A stretch of 64,000 nucleotides of DNA. It comes from Marinicella meishanensis. Lineage in GTDB: Bacteria; Pseudomonadota; Gammaproteobacteria; Xanthomonadales; Marinicellaceae. The stretch spans positions 186,001 through 250,000 of the forward strand of contig NZ_JAIOUV010000007.1 in the NCBI RefSeq assembly GCF_019931145.1. The letters run 5' to 3'. Below are positions 43,859 through 53,004 of this stretch, piece after piece (within the stretch, counting starts at the first letter, position 1; every line of letters starts with the position of its first letter). Made by a program: the position numbers and the translations under genes. The notes below the pieces were generated by a model that was given only the letters and a program-made list of their open reading frames with translations, was not told the DNA's origin and ran no database searches.

Positions 43859-44683
43859 TCAATTGACCACTTGGGCTTTGATGTGTTTGACGTTTTTGCG
43901 CGAGATCGCCACATCAAAATCCAAGTAGGCCATTTCCAAAAAATGGTTGTTCTGGACCTTTTTCAAGCCTTGGATGTAGGACAAGTTGACCAAGTAAGAT
44001 TGATGCGGCCGGTAAAACATTTCGGTATTCAGGTTCTGCTCCATTTTTTTCATGCTGGAGCGAATCATGCGGTTTTGTAACTCGGCTTGGTCATTCAGGT
44101 AATACACTTCCAAGTAGTTGTCGCTGGTTTTCAGGCAGACCAAATTCGCTGGTTTGACTTTAAAACCATCGGCCTGGTTGTCAGAAGGCAGCAGCATCAG
44201 CACTGACGCAAAACGGTCCACAGTGGCTGCTTGCTTTGACCACAAGTGAATGAACACGCCACTGACCAAGCCCCACAAGGCGTAAATGGCCAAAAACTGC
44301 GGCATCAGTTCAATGAAAGACCGCACCGGTACATACATATGACGCCAGCCGCTGATGGTGTGGTGCAAGCCCTGGCTGTAAATCCAGTTGCTGCAACTGA
44401 CCCAAAACACCAACAACAACACCCACCCGACCAACAACCACGGTTGACTGGCCACCTGGGCCATGGACCAGCGGGCAGGCAGCAGGCGCAACCACAGCCA
44501 GACCGCCACCGCCGAAATCAGGCCATAGCTGCCCAACATCAGGTGATAAATGGGCCGAAAACCCTGCAAAGTGATGCCAAAAGGCTCCAACAAATTCAAC
44601 ACCAGGGCGATGTACGCCCCCGCAGAAATGATGAGCCAGCGGTGGCTGGTGATGGTTTGGTTGGTGCTGGAAGTGACCGACAC
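43859..44683 (-). CDS. Membrane-bound LytTR transcription regulator
   Basis: A 274-residue protein. Four membrane helices fill residues 15-155 (IISAGAYIALVLNLLEPFGI, LLVGWVLLLVFWVS, LIAIYALWGLVSGVFIHL-like stretches), followed by a LytTR DNA-binding domain: VCLKTSDNYLEVYYLNDQ, RSSMKKMEQNL, FYRPHQSYLVNLSYIQGLKK and DVAISRKNVK. There is no receiver domain, so it may sense a membrane signal directly. It is divergent from the alpha/beta hydrolase gene, 180 bp apart; the hydrolase and the LytS/LytR pair are plausible targets. Confidence 0.88.
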   Translation of the reverse strand: MSVTSSTNQTITSHRWLIISAGAYIALVLNLLEPFGITLQGFRPIYHLMLGSYGLISAVAVWLWLRLLPARWSMAQVASQPWLLVGWVLLLVFWVSCSNWIYSQGLHHTISGWRHMYVPVRSFIELMPQFLAIYALWGLVSGVFIHLWSKQAATVDRFASVLMLLPSDNQADGFKVKPANLVCLKTSDNYLEVYYLNDQAELQNRMIRSSMKKMEQNLNTEMFYRPHQSYLVNLSYIQGLKKVQNNHFLEMAYLDFDVAISRKNVKHIKAQVVN

Positions 44684-44863
44684 AGTTAAAGCTGTTTGAA
44701 TGATGTGGACATGATAACAAAAACCCCTTCACTCAGACCATCCCCCATTGGTATGGATGGTGGCAACCACTCACCGGCCCCAGCTACCACTCATCCAATA
44801 ATCCATCCCCAACAGTCCGATTGTCCATACACTGAGCACCACACCAACAACACAGGAAACACC

Positions 44864-45745
44864 ATGAAACGCCAACACCTTTTTTATGCCTTATTGATGC
44901 TGTTCACGGCCTTGAGCACCCATGCCAAAGAAGCAGCAGCTGACTTTGCGTTCAAAGTCACAGTTCATGGTCAAGGTCAGCCCATGCTGCTGATCCCAGG
45001 GTTGAGTAATGACATGACTGTATGGGATTCAACAGTGATCAAGTTCCAAGACCGGTATGAAATGCACACCGTGACTTTGCCTGGTTTTGCAGGTCAACCG
45101 GCCATGAGCGAAGAAGGCCCTTTTTTGACTCGGGTCCGAGACCAACTGCAAGCTTACGTGCAACAGCAAGGCTGGCAAAAACCCGTATTGGTCGGTCATT
45201 CATTGGGCGGTTACATGGCCCTGTTGTTGGCCATCGAACAACCTGATTTCTATGACAAAATCATCATCGTCGATTCAGTGCCATTCATGCCGGCATTGAC
45301 CATGCCCATGGCCACCGAAGAAAGTGCCAAACTGATTGCTGAGAACATGAAAAAGCAAATGGATGCCCAAACCAAAGACATGCAATCGACTTCACTGGAC
45401 ATGATTTTGGCCACCATGATCACCGATCCGGAGCACATCAAATTGGCCAAGCAGTGGGGCATGGATTCCGATTCGGCCACGGTCAGCCAAGCCATGTATG
45501 AACTGATGACCCAGGACATCCGCCAAGAAATCGCGGTGATCCAATCGCCCACTTTGGTCATGGCCTCCTATGTGGCTTACAAGCCGTTTGGCGTCACCCG
45601 TGAATTGTTGGCCCAAAACTACGGTGCCCAGTATGAACAACTGCAAGGCCATCAATTGGCGATCACCGACACCGGCAAGCATTTCATCATGTGGGATGAT
45701 CCAGAGTTTTACTTTGCCAAAATGGGTGCATTCTTGGCACAATGA
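44864..45745 (+). CDS. Secreted alpha/beta hydrolase
   Basis: A 293-residue exported hydrolase. The signal peptide is MKRQHLFYALLMLFTALSTH with AK, and the ATG follows CAGGAAACACC. An oxyanion-type start (MLLIPGLSNDMTVWDS), the nucleophile elbow LVGHSLGGYMALLLA (Ser in G-H-S-L-G) and a late His in DTGKHFIMWDDPEF make up a complete triad with an Asp in between. Substrate is unknown. It lies 4 bases upstream of the LytS-like kinase, with a LytTR regulator divergent, so a hydrolase and its sensor may form one unit. Confidence 0.87.
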   Translation: MKRQHLFYALLMLFTALSTHAKEAAADFAFKVTVHGQGQPMLLIPGLSNDMTVWDSTVIKFQDRYEMHTVTLPGFAGQPAMSEEGPFLTRVRDQLQAYVQQQGWQKPVLVGHSLGGYMALLLAIEQPDFYDKIIIVDSVPFMPALTMPMATEESAKLIAENMKKQMDAQTKDMQSTSLDMILATMITDPEHIKLAKQWGMDSDSATVSQAMYELMTQDIRQEIAVIQSPTLVMASYVAYKPFGVTRELLAQNYGAQYEQLQGHQLAITDTGKHFIMWDDPEFYFAKMGAFLAQ

Positions 45746-45749
45746 TGGC

Positions 45750-46820
45750 ATGAATTCCAACACCCTCTTCTGGATTGTTAACGCAGCAGGCTGGATCACC
45801 TACCTGCTGCTGGCCAGTTTATTTTTTGGCTACTTCACCGGCGGCATTTCCAGCACCATGTGGTACATCAACCTGGCCTCTTTCGCCTACTACGTGCCGA
45901 TCACTGGGTGCTTGCGTTGGCTCATCAAGAAAATGGGCTGGTTTGAGAACCAACAGCTGATCAAACTGATTTTGGTGCTGGTAGGGATCAATTACCTGAT
46001 CGCCTTGGTGGGCCAGTTTCTGGTGTCATTGGTCATGATGTATGGCTTGGGCATGATGGACTGGAGCAGCTATTCGGTCAACATGCTGATGATCACTTCT
46101 GGCCAACAATGGTTTGTTTTGGGCTTGTGGTCGTTGCTGTACCTGGTGATCAAACAACTGCGCCGCAGCCGCCAACAGCAAATGACCCAATTGCAGCTGG
46201 AATCGGCCCTGCAGGCCAATGAACTGCGGGCCTTGAAAGCCCAGCTCAACCCCCATTTCATTTTCAATTGTTTGAACAACATGCGGGCCTTGGCCATCGA
46301 TGACAGCCAAACCACCCGCCAAATGATCACCCATTTGTCAGAAATCCTGAAATATTCGTTTCAATACGGTGAGCAAACCACCGTCAGCGTGGAACGGGAA
46401 ATCCAGCATGTGAACAACTACCTGGCCTTGGAAAGCATCCAGTTCGAGCAGCGTTTGACCTACGACACGCAAGTGGATGCCGCCACACAACAGGCTTTGA
46501 TACCCACATTGGCCATTCAGCTGTTGGTGGAAAATGCCATCAAACACGGCATCATGAAATTACCGAACGGTGGCCACATTCAAATCAATGTCACCGGCGT
46601 CGGTGCGCAGTTGATCATCACCGTGACCAACACCGGAACTTTACCAACCGAGCCCAACCCAGCCCACAACGACCGCAACCACACCAGGGTGGGCTTGTCG
46701 AACCTCAAACAACGGTTGCACCTGATGTATGGTGACCGGGCCGAGCTGTCAATCCAGGCCTTGAGCGATGAACGCGTGGCGGTGCAAATCAAACTACCCT
46801 TGGAAATGAACCATGACTGA
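45750..46820 (+). CDS. LytS/YpdA-type sensor histidine kinase
   Basis: A 356-residue membrane kinase with about four helices in the first 135 residues (WIVNAAGWITYLLLASLFFG, LILVLVGINYLIALVGQFL) and a His_kinase domain with LKAQLNPHFIFNCLNNMRAL (phospho-His in LNPHFIFN), NYLALESIQFEQRL, LLVENAIKHGI (N box) and VGLSNLKQRLHLMYG (G box). The start at 45750 lies 4 bases after the hydrolase stop. It ends MNHD and overlaps the response regulator by 8 bases. Together they form a two-component LytTR system. Confidence 0.92.
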   Translation: MNSNTLFWIVNAAGWITYLLLASLFFGYFTGGISSTMWYINLASFAYYVPITGCLRWLIKKMGWFENQQLIKLILVLVGINYLIALVGQFLVSLVMMYGLGMMDWSSYSVNMLMITSGQQWFVLGLWSLLYLVIKQLRRSRQQQMTQLQLESALQANELRALKAQLNPHFIFNCLNNMRALAIDDSQTTRQMITHLSEILKYSFQYGEQTTVSVEREIQHVNNYLALESIQFEQRLTYDTQVDAATQQALIPTLAIQLLVENAIKHGIMKLPNGGHIQINVTGVGAQLIITVTNTGTLPTEPNPAHNDRNHTRVGLSNLKQRLHLMYGDRAELSIQALSDERVAVQIKLPLEMNHD

Positions 46821-47544
46821 ATCCACCCAAGCCTTGATTGTCGATGACTCCAGGTTGGCGCGCAAAGAATTGCGTCATTTGCTGCAAGAACACCCCCACA
46901 TCACGGTGGCCGGAGAAGCCGAGTCCGGCCAACAAGCGATCGACTGGTTGGCACAGAACCATGCCGATGTGTTGTTTCTTGACATTCAAATGCCGGGCAT
47001 GGATGGTTTTGAGTTGTTGCAACAATTGGACCACATCCCCCAAGTGATCTTCGTCACCGCCTATGATCAATACGCCATTCAAGCGTTTGAACACAACGCC
47101 TTGGATTACCTGCAAAAGCCCATCGAACCACAAGCCTTGCAACGCGCCATTGCACGCATCCAACCGCAGCCTGCAGCCACATCCAGCACCACCAACCATG
47201 GCGACCGCTTGTTGACCCAAGGTGATCAGGTGTTTGTCAAAGACGGTGAACAATGTTGGTTTGTTGATGTGGCCGACATCCGCTTGTTTGCCGTGGATGG
47301 CAACTACACCACTGTACACTTTGCTGAGCACCAGCCGATGATCCCGAAAACCCTCAATCACTTGGCCTCGCGGTTGGATCCAGGCTTGTTCTTTCGCGCC
47401 AACCGCAATGAATTGATCAATTTGAAGCACATCCAATCGGTGGAACCCTGGGTTCAAGGCATCCGCATTCACCTGTCAGGCGGGGAAAAAATCGAGGTGT
47501 CGCGGCGGCAAACGCAAAAATTCAAGGAGATGATGAGTTTGTGA
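46813..47544 (+). CDS. LytTR family response regulator
   Basis: A 243-residue regulator. The receiver domain has TQALIVDDSRLARKELRHLL, the phospho-acceptor in VLFLDIQMPGMDGFELL and Lys in YLQKPIEP. The LytTR DNA-binding domain reads IRLFAVDGNYTTVHFAEHQP, FFRANRNELINLKHIQSVEP and [16 protein letters not shown]. It is translationally coupled to the upstream kinase. The last 23 bases overlap the tail of the convergent GNAT gene, so transcripts collide there. Confidence 0.93.
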   Translation: MTESTQALIVDDSRLARKELRHLLQEHPHITVAGEAESGQQAIDWLAQNHADVLFLDIQMPGMDGFELLQQLDHIPQVIFVTAYDQYAIQAFEHNALDYLQKPIEPQALQRAIARIQPQPAATSSTTNHGDRLLTQGDQVFVKDGEQCWFVDVADIRLFAVDGNYTTVHFAEHQPMIPKTLNHLASRLDPGLFFRANRNELINLKHIQSVEPWVQGIRIHLSGGEKIEVSRRQTQKFKEMMSL

Positions 47545-48013
47545 GGCGCAACTGCATGAACACGCTGTTGGGGTCGTGTTGGTAATGACCAAACGGCCCA
47601 CAATCAACAAACCCGTGCATGCGATACAAACGCCTGGCGGGTTCAAAATAAGCCATGGAACCGGTTTCTAATTTAAGTTCTTGGTAGCCCCGCTCATGGG
47701 CCGTTTGCAAGATGTGTTGCATCAGGCGCCGACCCACGCCTTTGCCCGTGTGTTGTGGCGCGGTTTTCATGGACTTGATCTCGCCGACCTGATCGTCCCA
47801 ATGCTTGAGTGCCACACAACCCAACAACACCGCCTCATCCCACAAGGACCAGAACGTGATGGCTGGCTGTTTCAAGCCGTCCACATCCAACACATGGCGA
47901 CTTTCGGGGGGCGAATGGTCGGCCATGCGGTCTTGGTGTTCTTGCAACAACGCCCTCACTTGCGGATGGTCCAAGCCATCCAATTGGAACCGCCACGACA
48001 CCACTTCAGTCAT
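47522..48013 (-). CDS. GNAT family N-acetyltransferase
   Basis: A 163-residue GNAT enzyme. [20 protein letters not shown] holds the acetyl-CoA loop (Q-x-x-G-x-G), and [20 protein letters not shown] then [15 protein letters not shown] is the C-terminal half with a conserved G-F. It acetylates an unknown amine. The start at 48013 is the ATG overlapping the TerC gene stop by 8 bases; an earlier in-frame ATG lies inside TerC. Confidence 0.88.
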   Translation of the reverse strand: MTEVVSWRFQLDGLDHPQVRALLQEHQDRMADHSPPESRHVLDVDGLKQPAITFWSLWDEAVLLGCVALKHWDDQVGEIKSMKTAPQHTGKGVGRRLMQHILQTAHERGYQELKLETGSMAYFEPARRLYRMHGFVDCGPFGHYQHDPNSVFMQLRLTNSSSP

Positions 48014-48752
48014 GATCACCAGCCTGGGCACGGGCCCGCCGCGCCAACAAATTCAAGGCCTCGATGAACACCGAGAAAGCCATTGCGGCGTAGATGTATT
48101 TCTTCGGAAAGTGAACACCAAAGCCTTCGGCGATCAACACCGTGCCAATGACCAACAAAAAGCCCAATGCCAGCATCAATACACTGGGATTGCGATCAAT
48201 GAAGCGGGCCAAGGGTTCGGCCGACAACAGCATCACCAGCACCGCCACCACCACCGCAATCACCATGATTGGCAAGTGGTTGGTCATGCCCACCGCGGTG
48301 ATGATGCTGTCGATGGAAAAGACCACGTCGATCAAGATGATTTGGCCGATCACTGCACCAAAAGTCAAACTCAGGCCGGCATAGGTCTTGGTCTTCTTGA
48401 TGGCATCGGGGTCGACCATCTGGTGGATTTCGGCAATGGCTTTGTACACCAGAAACAAGCCACCGGCCAACATGATCAAATCACGCCAAGAAAAGGCTTG
48501 TCCCCAAACGGTGAACAGCGGTGTGGTCAAGCCCACAATGAACGCCATGGTTCCCAGCAAAGCCAAGCGCAACACCAGGGCCAGTGCGATGCCAATGCGG
48601 CGCGCGGTGGTTTGTTGGTGGGCCGGTAAACGGTTGGTCAAAATGGATATGAAAATCAGGTTATCAATGCCCAGCACCACTTCCATCAGAATCAAAGTCA
48701 ACAAGGCCAGCCAGGTACTCGGTTGGGCAAACAATTCAATCAGGGCTTCCAT
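48006..48752 (-). CDS. TerC family membrane protein
   Basis: A 248-residue inner-membrane protein with seven or more helices. [20 protein letters not shown] at the N-terminus and [20 protein letters not shown] in the middle are the two conserved acidic membrane motifs of TerC proteins, which have been tied to manganese or other metal export and membrane protein metalation. The [19 protein letters not shown] end is typical. It is coupled to the downstream GNAT gene. Confidence 0.92.
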   Translation of the reverse strand: MEALIELFAQPSTWLALLTLILMEVVLGIDNLIFISILTNRLPAHQQTTARRIGIALALVLRLALLGTMAFIVGLTTPLFTVWGQAFSWRDLIMLAGGLFLVYKAIAEIHQMVDPDAIKKTKTYAGLSLTFGAVIGQIILIDVVFSIDSIITAVGMTNHLPIMVIAVVVAVLVMLLSAEPLARFIDRNPSVLMLALGFLLVIGTVLIAEGFGVHFPKKYIYAAMAFSVFIEALNLLARRARAQAGDHD

Positions 48753-48809
48753 ATCAGTTCTTCAATCAATTTGGTTTTGAGATTAATCCAGCAGCGCTTG
48801 TCACCACAC

Positions 48810-50255
48810 TCATTCAAAATCATCGGCAAATATCAGGTCACAACTGAGGTCGCCACAGTATTCATAGGCACCGATGTCCAGATCCCCACTGACCACACGG
48901 CTGCGGATGCTTTGGTGTTTGACGTATTCTCCCACCAGTGCATGGTCTGGCAACAATCCCGGCAAAATGGCCATGCCTTGATCGATCAAATCGCCTCCGG
49001 ACTGCATGGTGAAATCCTGACCGGCCAGATTCACAAAACCCGGTTCGGTGTCGGTCAGGTTGTTACCCAAATCATTGACGAAGCCACTGGGGGTGCAATG
49101 ACAATCGCTGTAGCCGCTTTTCAGCCAGTTGTGTTGGTAATTCATCACCCCGTTGCCATCAACCAAAGCCTGGCTGGAGCCATTGGCGGTGCCGTAGTAA
49201 ACGTTGTTGAACACATGCGCCGTTTCGTCATTGGTCGACAGGCGCATCAAAGTGGTGTTGCCGCTGCGGGTGCTGATGATGGTGTTGTTGTAAAAGTACA
49301 GGTTGCCTTTGCGGTAATCACTGATGGTGCCACTGTCACCACCGTAATGCACAATCTGTGAGTTGCCCTGCCCTTCCGATTCAATCAACACATTGCCATA
49401 AACGTGGGTGGTCTGATAACTCGGGTGGTTGACCAACACACTGGAGTCTTCGGCATCCACCAAATCCAACTGGCGATTGCCGTCTTCAATCCAGTTGTAG
49501 CGCACCACCAGACCCGCTGAGCGGTCTTTCAAGTTGTTGCCCAGGGCATTGGTGCGCAAAGGCCCAAAGCGGTTGCCTTCATAGATGATACCGATCGCTG
49601 CGGTGTAGGTGTTGTGCTCAAAAAATCGCCCCTCGATGCCATTGTCATAAATGTGGTTGTTTTGGATCAAAATGTCTTGGGTTTGGCCGCCATTGGCGCC
49701 GACAAATATGCCATTGCCGGAATCACGGATGGTGTTGTTGCGGATGGTGATGTGCTGACCAATTTCCACATACACGCTGGCGGCGTTGTTGGAATACGTT
49801 TCGGTGCCGCCACCGTCGTTGGTGAACTGGAAAGGTGGTCTGGCTGAACGCAGATCCAGGTTCTCGATGATGATGTGTTGCGGGATGTCGTTGTCTGGGG
49901 TGTTGGAACCGCCAATCTTAATCAAGCCCCGGGGTTCATTCCAGAAGTTGACCCCAGGCACGGTGGTGGCGCCATTGCCACTGATCACTGGTTGTTGGCC
50001 TTGTGGGCCATTGACCCCAATCACCTGGATTGGGTTTTGTTCCGTGCCCACCGCATTGATCACCCACTTTTCCAGGTAAGGCGCCGCCCGCCAATGGATG
50101 TAGACCCGATCACCGGCTTGCAAACCGGCCCAAGGCACGTCGCCAATGTTTTGAATGGGTGGGTTGGCATCCACGTGGTAATCGGTGGCCAACAATGAGC
50201 CGGCCCAAAGCAAACCAAAGGCGCACAAGCACTGAACACATGATTTCATATTCAT
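48810..50255 (-). CDS. Secreted right-handed beta-helix protein with C-terminal IFADDFE tag
   Basis: A 481-residue exported protein. The signal peptide is KSCVQCLCAFGLLWAGSLLA (after MNM). It is followed by DYHVDANPPIQNIGDVPWAG and many parallel beta-helix turns with asparagine ladders (HITIRNNTIRDSGNGIFVGA, ILIQNNHIYDNGIEGRFFEH, VYGNVLIESEGQG), as in polysaccharide lyase-like or carbohydrate-binding proteins. It ends SCDLIFADDFE. No ribosome site is clear before either of the two nearby ATGs. A glycan lyase or surface role is possible. Confidence 0.82.
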   Translation of the reverse strand: MNMKSCVQCLCAFGLLWAGSLLATDYHVDANPPIQNIGDVPWAGLQAGDRVYIHWRAAPYLEKWVINAVGTEQNPIQVIGVNGPQGQQPVISGNGATTVPGVNFWNEPRGLIKIGGSNTPDNDIPQHIIIENLDLRSARPPFQFTNDGGGTETYSNNAASVYVEIGQHITIRNNTIRDSGNGIFVGANGGQTQDILIQNNHIYDNGIEGRFFEHNTYTAAIGIIYEGNRFGPLRTNALGNNLKDRSAGLVVRYNWIEDGNRQLDLVDAEDSSVLVNHPSYQTTHVYGNVLIESEGQGNSQIVHYGGDSGTISDYRKGNLYFYNNTIISTRSGNTTLMRLSTNDETAHVFNNVYYGTANGSSQALVDGNGVMNYQHNWLKSGYSDCHCTPSGFVNDLGNNLTDTEPGFVNLAGQDFTMQSGGDLIDQGMAILPGLLPDHALVGEYVKHQSIRSRVVSGDLDIGAYEYCGDLSCDLIFADDFE

Positions 50256-50506
50256 TCTGATGAATTAAAACAAGTCCCATTGTATAGGCTGCGCGTTTTG
50301 AGAACTGTTAATTCGGTTGGATTTTTGCCATCGATCTGTCTCTGATGTACTCCCGCTTGACCCGGCGGCATCCAGTCAAGCGGCATCATCTGGATGCAGC
50401 TGGATCTCATGGCGGTTGTGAACTTCTTGTTGGTCCGCCAAACAGTGCGTTGATTATCATGGCTGTGATGGGAATCATGGAACGGTGATTTTCTCCAAAA
50501 AAAGCA

Positions 50507-50535
50507 TTGTGCAACGGCGCATTTGTGGGTATAAA
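50507..50535 (+). promoter_or_regulatory. Candidate promoter of the SET-domain gene
   Basis: TTGTGC (50507-50512), 17 bp, TATAAA (50530-50535), about 75 bases before the SET-domain ATG. It sits in a 355-bp gap otherwise without a recognisable feature. Confidence 0.45.
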
Positions 50536-50610
50536 TAAGCCCAGAAGCGCACCACAGATGCGACCTGTACCATCCACCAACAGTACGACCAACAAAAGAG
50601 GAAAACATTG

Positions 50611-51081
50611 ATGTTGTACCCCAAAGAATTTGGCAGTGACCCGTTGTTCCCACAAGCCTCGGATTTCAAGTGTGAATTCAAAGACCACTGGTCAGGCCAA
50701 GGCATCATGACCTTAAAAGCCTTCAAAAAAGGTGACACCATCGCCAAACTGGCGGGTGAAGTGGTCAATTCAATGCGCGAACACACCTTTCAAATCGGCC
50801 ACAACAAACACCTCTTGGATGATTATTTTGCCGGCCATTTTTTGCATTCCTGCGATCCCAACGCCAGCATCAACACCAAAGACCGCAAGGTGGTGGCCCT
50901 GAAAATCATCCAGGCCGGGGAATTCATTTCCATTGATTACACCCACACAGAAGACTATTTGTTCCGCCAATTCAATTGTCGTTGTGGCAGCAAAAAGTGC
51001 CGCAAAGTCATCGCCGGTAAGAAAGAAATCCCCCGCAGCAGCTTGACAGTCAGCGGTTATTACGGCGATGATGATTACTGA
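50611..51081 (+). CDS. SET-domain protein (putative lysine methyltransferase)
   Basis: A 156-residue protein made almost wholly of a SET domain: WSGQGIMTLKAFKKGDTIAK at the start, FLHSCDPNASINTKDR (the N-H-x-C-x-P-N-like core), EFISIDYTHTED (the E-x-x-x-D-Y strand) and a post-SET motif FNCRCGSKKCRKVI with zinc-binding cysteines. Such domains transfer methyl groups from SAM to lysines. The ATG at 50611 follows AGAGGAAAACATTG. The C-terminus SGYYGDDDY is acidic. The substrate is unknown. SET proteins are rare in bacteria, so transfer from another source is possible. Confidence 0.85.
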   Translation: MLYPKEFGSDPLFPQASDFKCEFKDHWSGQGIMTLKAFKKGDTIAKLAGEVVNSMREHTFQIGHNKHLLDDYFAGHFLHSCDPNASINTKDRKVVALKIIQAGEFISIDYTHTEDYLFRQFNCRCGSKKCRKVIAGKKEIPRSSLTVSGYYGDDDY

Positions 51082-51118
51082 ACCATCAACTGCAATGACT
51101 GTGAATCAATTGACTGGT

Positions 51119-51173
51119 GCCTGTTAACACCAATGCAGCCTGAACAGTGGTCTTTCAGTTGGTGTTAACAGGC
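51119..51173. promoter_or_regulatory. 15-bp inverted repeat before the cupin gene
   Basis: GCCTGTTAACACCAA (51119-51133) and TTGGTGTTAACAGGC (51159-51173) are exact inverted repeats, 25 bases apart. Each arm also contains the palindrome TGTTAACA. This is a good candidate for a pair of operator half-sites or a hairpin controlling the downstream gene. Confidence 0.55.
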
Positions 51174-51181
51174 CCTGGAGT

Positions 51182-51553
51182 ATGAGCGTGCCGATCAAAG
51201 TCAACAACCCGACCAAAATTGCCAAAAAACTGGATGCCATGGAATTCCATGATTTGGGTCGCTTCGGTGACGGCAGCAGCGGGGTGTTTTGGGGTGAAGC
51301 CAGTGACTGGTCACCCTGGGAAATGCACCCTGAATGTGACGAGCTATTGCACGTCCTGGAAGGTGCCATCAAACTGGAGATCTTGCCTGAGATGGGTGAA
51401 GACATCACCGTTTTGGAACTGCGCACCGGTGATTTCGTCACCGTACCCAAGGGGCTGTGGCACCGCCAAAAACTGCTGGCCCAAACCAAAGAGTATTACC
51501 TCACCCCGGGTCCCACCCTGCATTCACATCACTTGGATCCGCGCAAAGCCTGA
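51182..51553 (+). CDS. Cupin-domain protein
   Basis: A small cupin of 123 residues. WEMHPECDELLHVLEGAIKL gives cupin motif 1 (H-x-E-x-D-E-x-x-x-x-x-x-G), and FVTVPKGLWHRQKLL matches cupin motif 2 (P-x-G-x-x-H). Metal-binding His and Glu residues are present. A GTG at 51188 is a possible alternative start, because GGAG is only one base before the ATG but seven before the GTG. Function is unknown; members range from isomerases to sensors. It has its own inverted-repeat control region. Confidence 0.82.
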   Translation: MSVPIKVNNPTKIAKKLDAMEFHDLGRFGDGSSGVFWGEASDWSPWEMHPECDELLHVLEGAIKLEILPEMGEDITVLELRTGDFVTVPKGLWHRQKLLAQTKEYYLTPGPTLHSHHLDPRKA

Positions 51554-51598
51554 ATTGAACCCATCCATCCCTGGCCGATTGATTACTGGCGCTGCCTA

Positions 51599-52986
51599 TC
51601 ATAACTGAGTGCAGAGATTGCCGTCAAAGTCATCGGCATAAATGGTGTCCGATGGGTCTTGTCTGATGTTGGCCGGGGCGGCTAAAAACGCTGAATAATC
51701 GATCACCCCCATGGCCCCGCCAATGACGTCATCGAGTGAATCAGACACGCGATTGCCACTGCCACCGGGGTTGTTCACATGGGTGGGGCCGGTCACGTCA
51801 TGCCACCAGTTGTTGGTGACATCGATGGTGTTGTTGTTGACCCCGGCATGATTGGCGGCAGAGCCTTGATTGCTGAACCCATTGAAGTTGAATGCATACA
51901 CCCCGAGGCTGCGGCATTGGTGCTGAGGAAAAGACCGTAGTCATTGCCAGTAAACTCAGAACAATTGACCGCTATTGAAGTCAATTCATTACCGATCAAG
52001 CTGGTTGGCAACACATCAATTCCGGCCTCACCATTGCCAGTAAAAACCGAGCGGGTGACGTCAAAAGTGCTGGCACTGATCAAGAAAATACCAGGCAGAC
52101 CATCGATCACACCATTGTTGGTGAAGCGGGCATCGGAAATTTGGGTGTTGATCATGTCAATCACTGCCAAGCCGGGGCCGCGGTTGTTGTCGGCCATGAG
52201 ATTTTGCACCGTTAAGCCGCCTGCACCATCCACCAATACACCGGCCGAATCGACGCTGTCATCGCCATTCTCCAGCACCACCGAATCGGTGATGAACACC
52301 GAAATGTTGTCGGTATCGGTGACAGAGAACACGTCAATGCCCTCACCGATGTTGTTGTTCACGGTGATGTTGTGAACCCAGATTTGGGTGCCTTCAGGAC
52401 CATCCAGGCTCAAGCCACTGCTGCCGTTGTTGTTGGCCGTGGTTTGGCTGACGCTGATGGTGTGATTGCCTACCGCCGCCTCCACATCGATGCCATCATT
52501 GTTGTTGCCTGATGCCGTCACACCCGTGATGGTGATGTCCACATCAACCAAATCCAAGCCAATGCCATCATCGTCGTTGGCCAGCACCACAAATCCATGG
52601 ATGGCCACATTGCCCAAGAAAAAACTGCCACTGTGAAGCCAGGACGAACCAATGGCTGGGGTCAATTGGGCGGTGCCAATGGCTGGTATGTTGTTGGCAT
52701 CCACCGCAGTGAATTGGATGCTGCCTTCTGTTTAATTGGTCAAAGCACTGCCCATCTGTGACAACTCAACGGCTTCTGGGTAAGTCCCAGGAAACACCCG
52801 AATGTCATCATCGGGTGCGGCCTGATTCAATGCCGCTTTGATGGTGGGGTAACAATCGTTCAAGCCCGCGCAGTTGCCGACATTGTCGACATAATGGGTG
52901 GCCGCCAGCACCACCGCGGGTTGGGTGGCAAGTTACAGCAAAATCAGGGCTCGGATTGGGTGTGGGAATGAAAGGCTTGGGTTCAT
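51599..52986 (-). pseudogene. Broken secreted beta-helix gene with two in-frame stops and a frameshift
   Basis: Three pieces make one gene. The start MNPSLSFPHPIRALILL lies at 52986 and an in-frame TAA (52933-52935) interrupts its signal peptide. The frame resumes (LATQPAVVLAATHYVDNVGN) up to a second in-frame TAA at 52732-52734, then continues as right-handed beta-helix turns (GNNNDGIDVEAAVGNHTI, ENGDDSVDSAGVLVDGA). At about 51905 a run of four G causes a frameshift; adding one base restores GVYAFNFNGFSNQG and an intact end, DTIYADDFDGN, the recurrent tag. Recent inactivation, or sequence error, would explain it. Confidence 0.8.
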
Positions 52987-53004
52987 GGGTTCAGTCGGTT
53001 GTTC

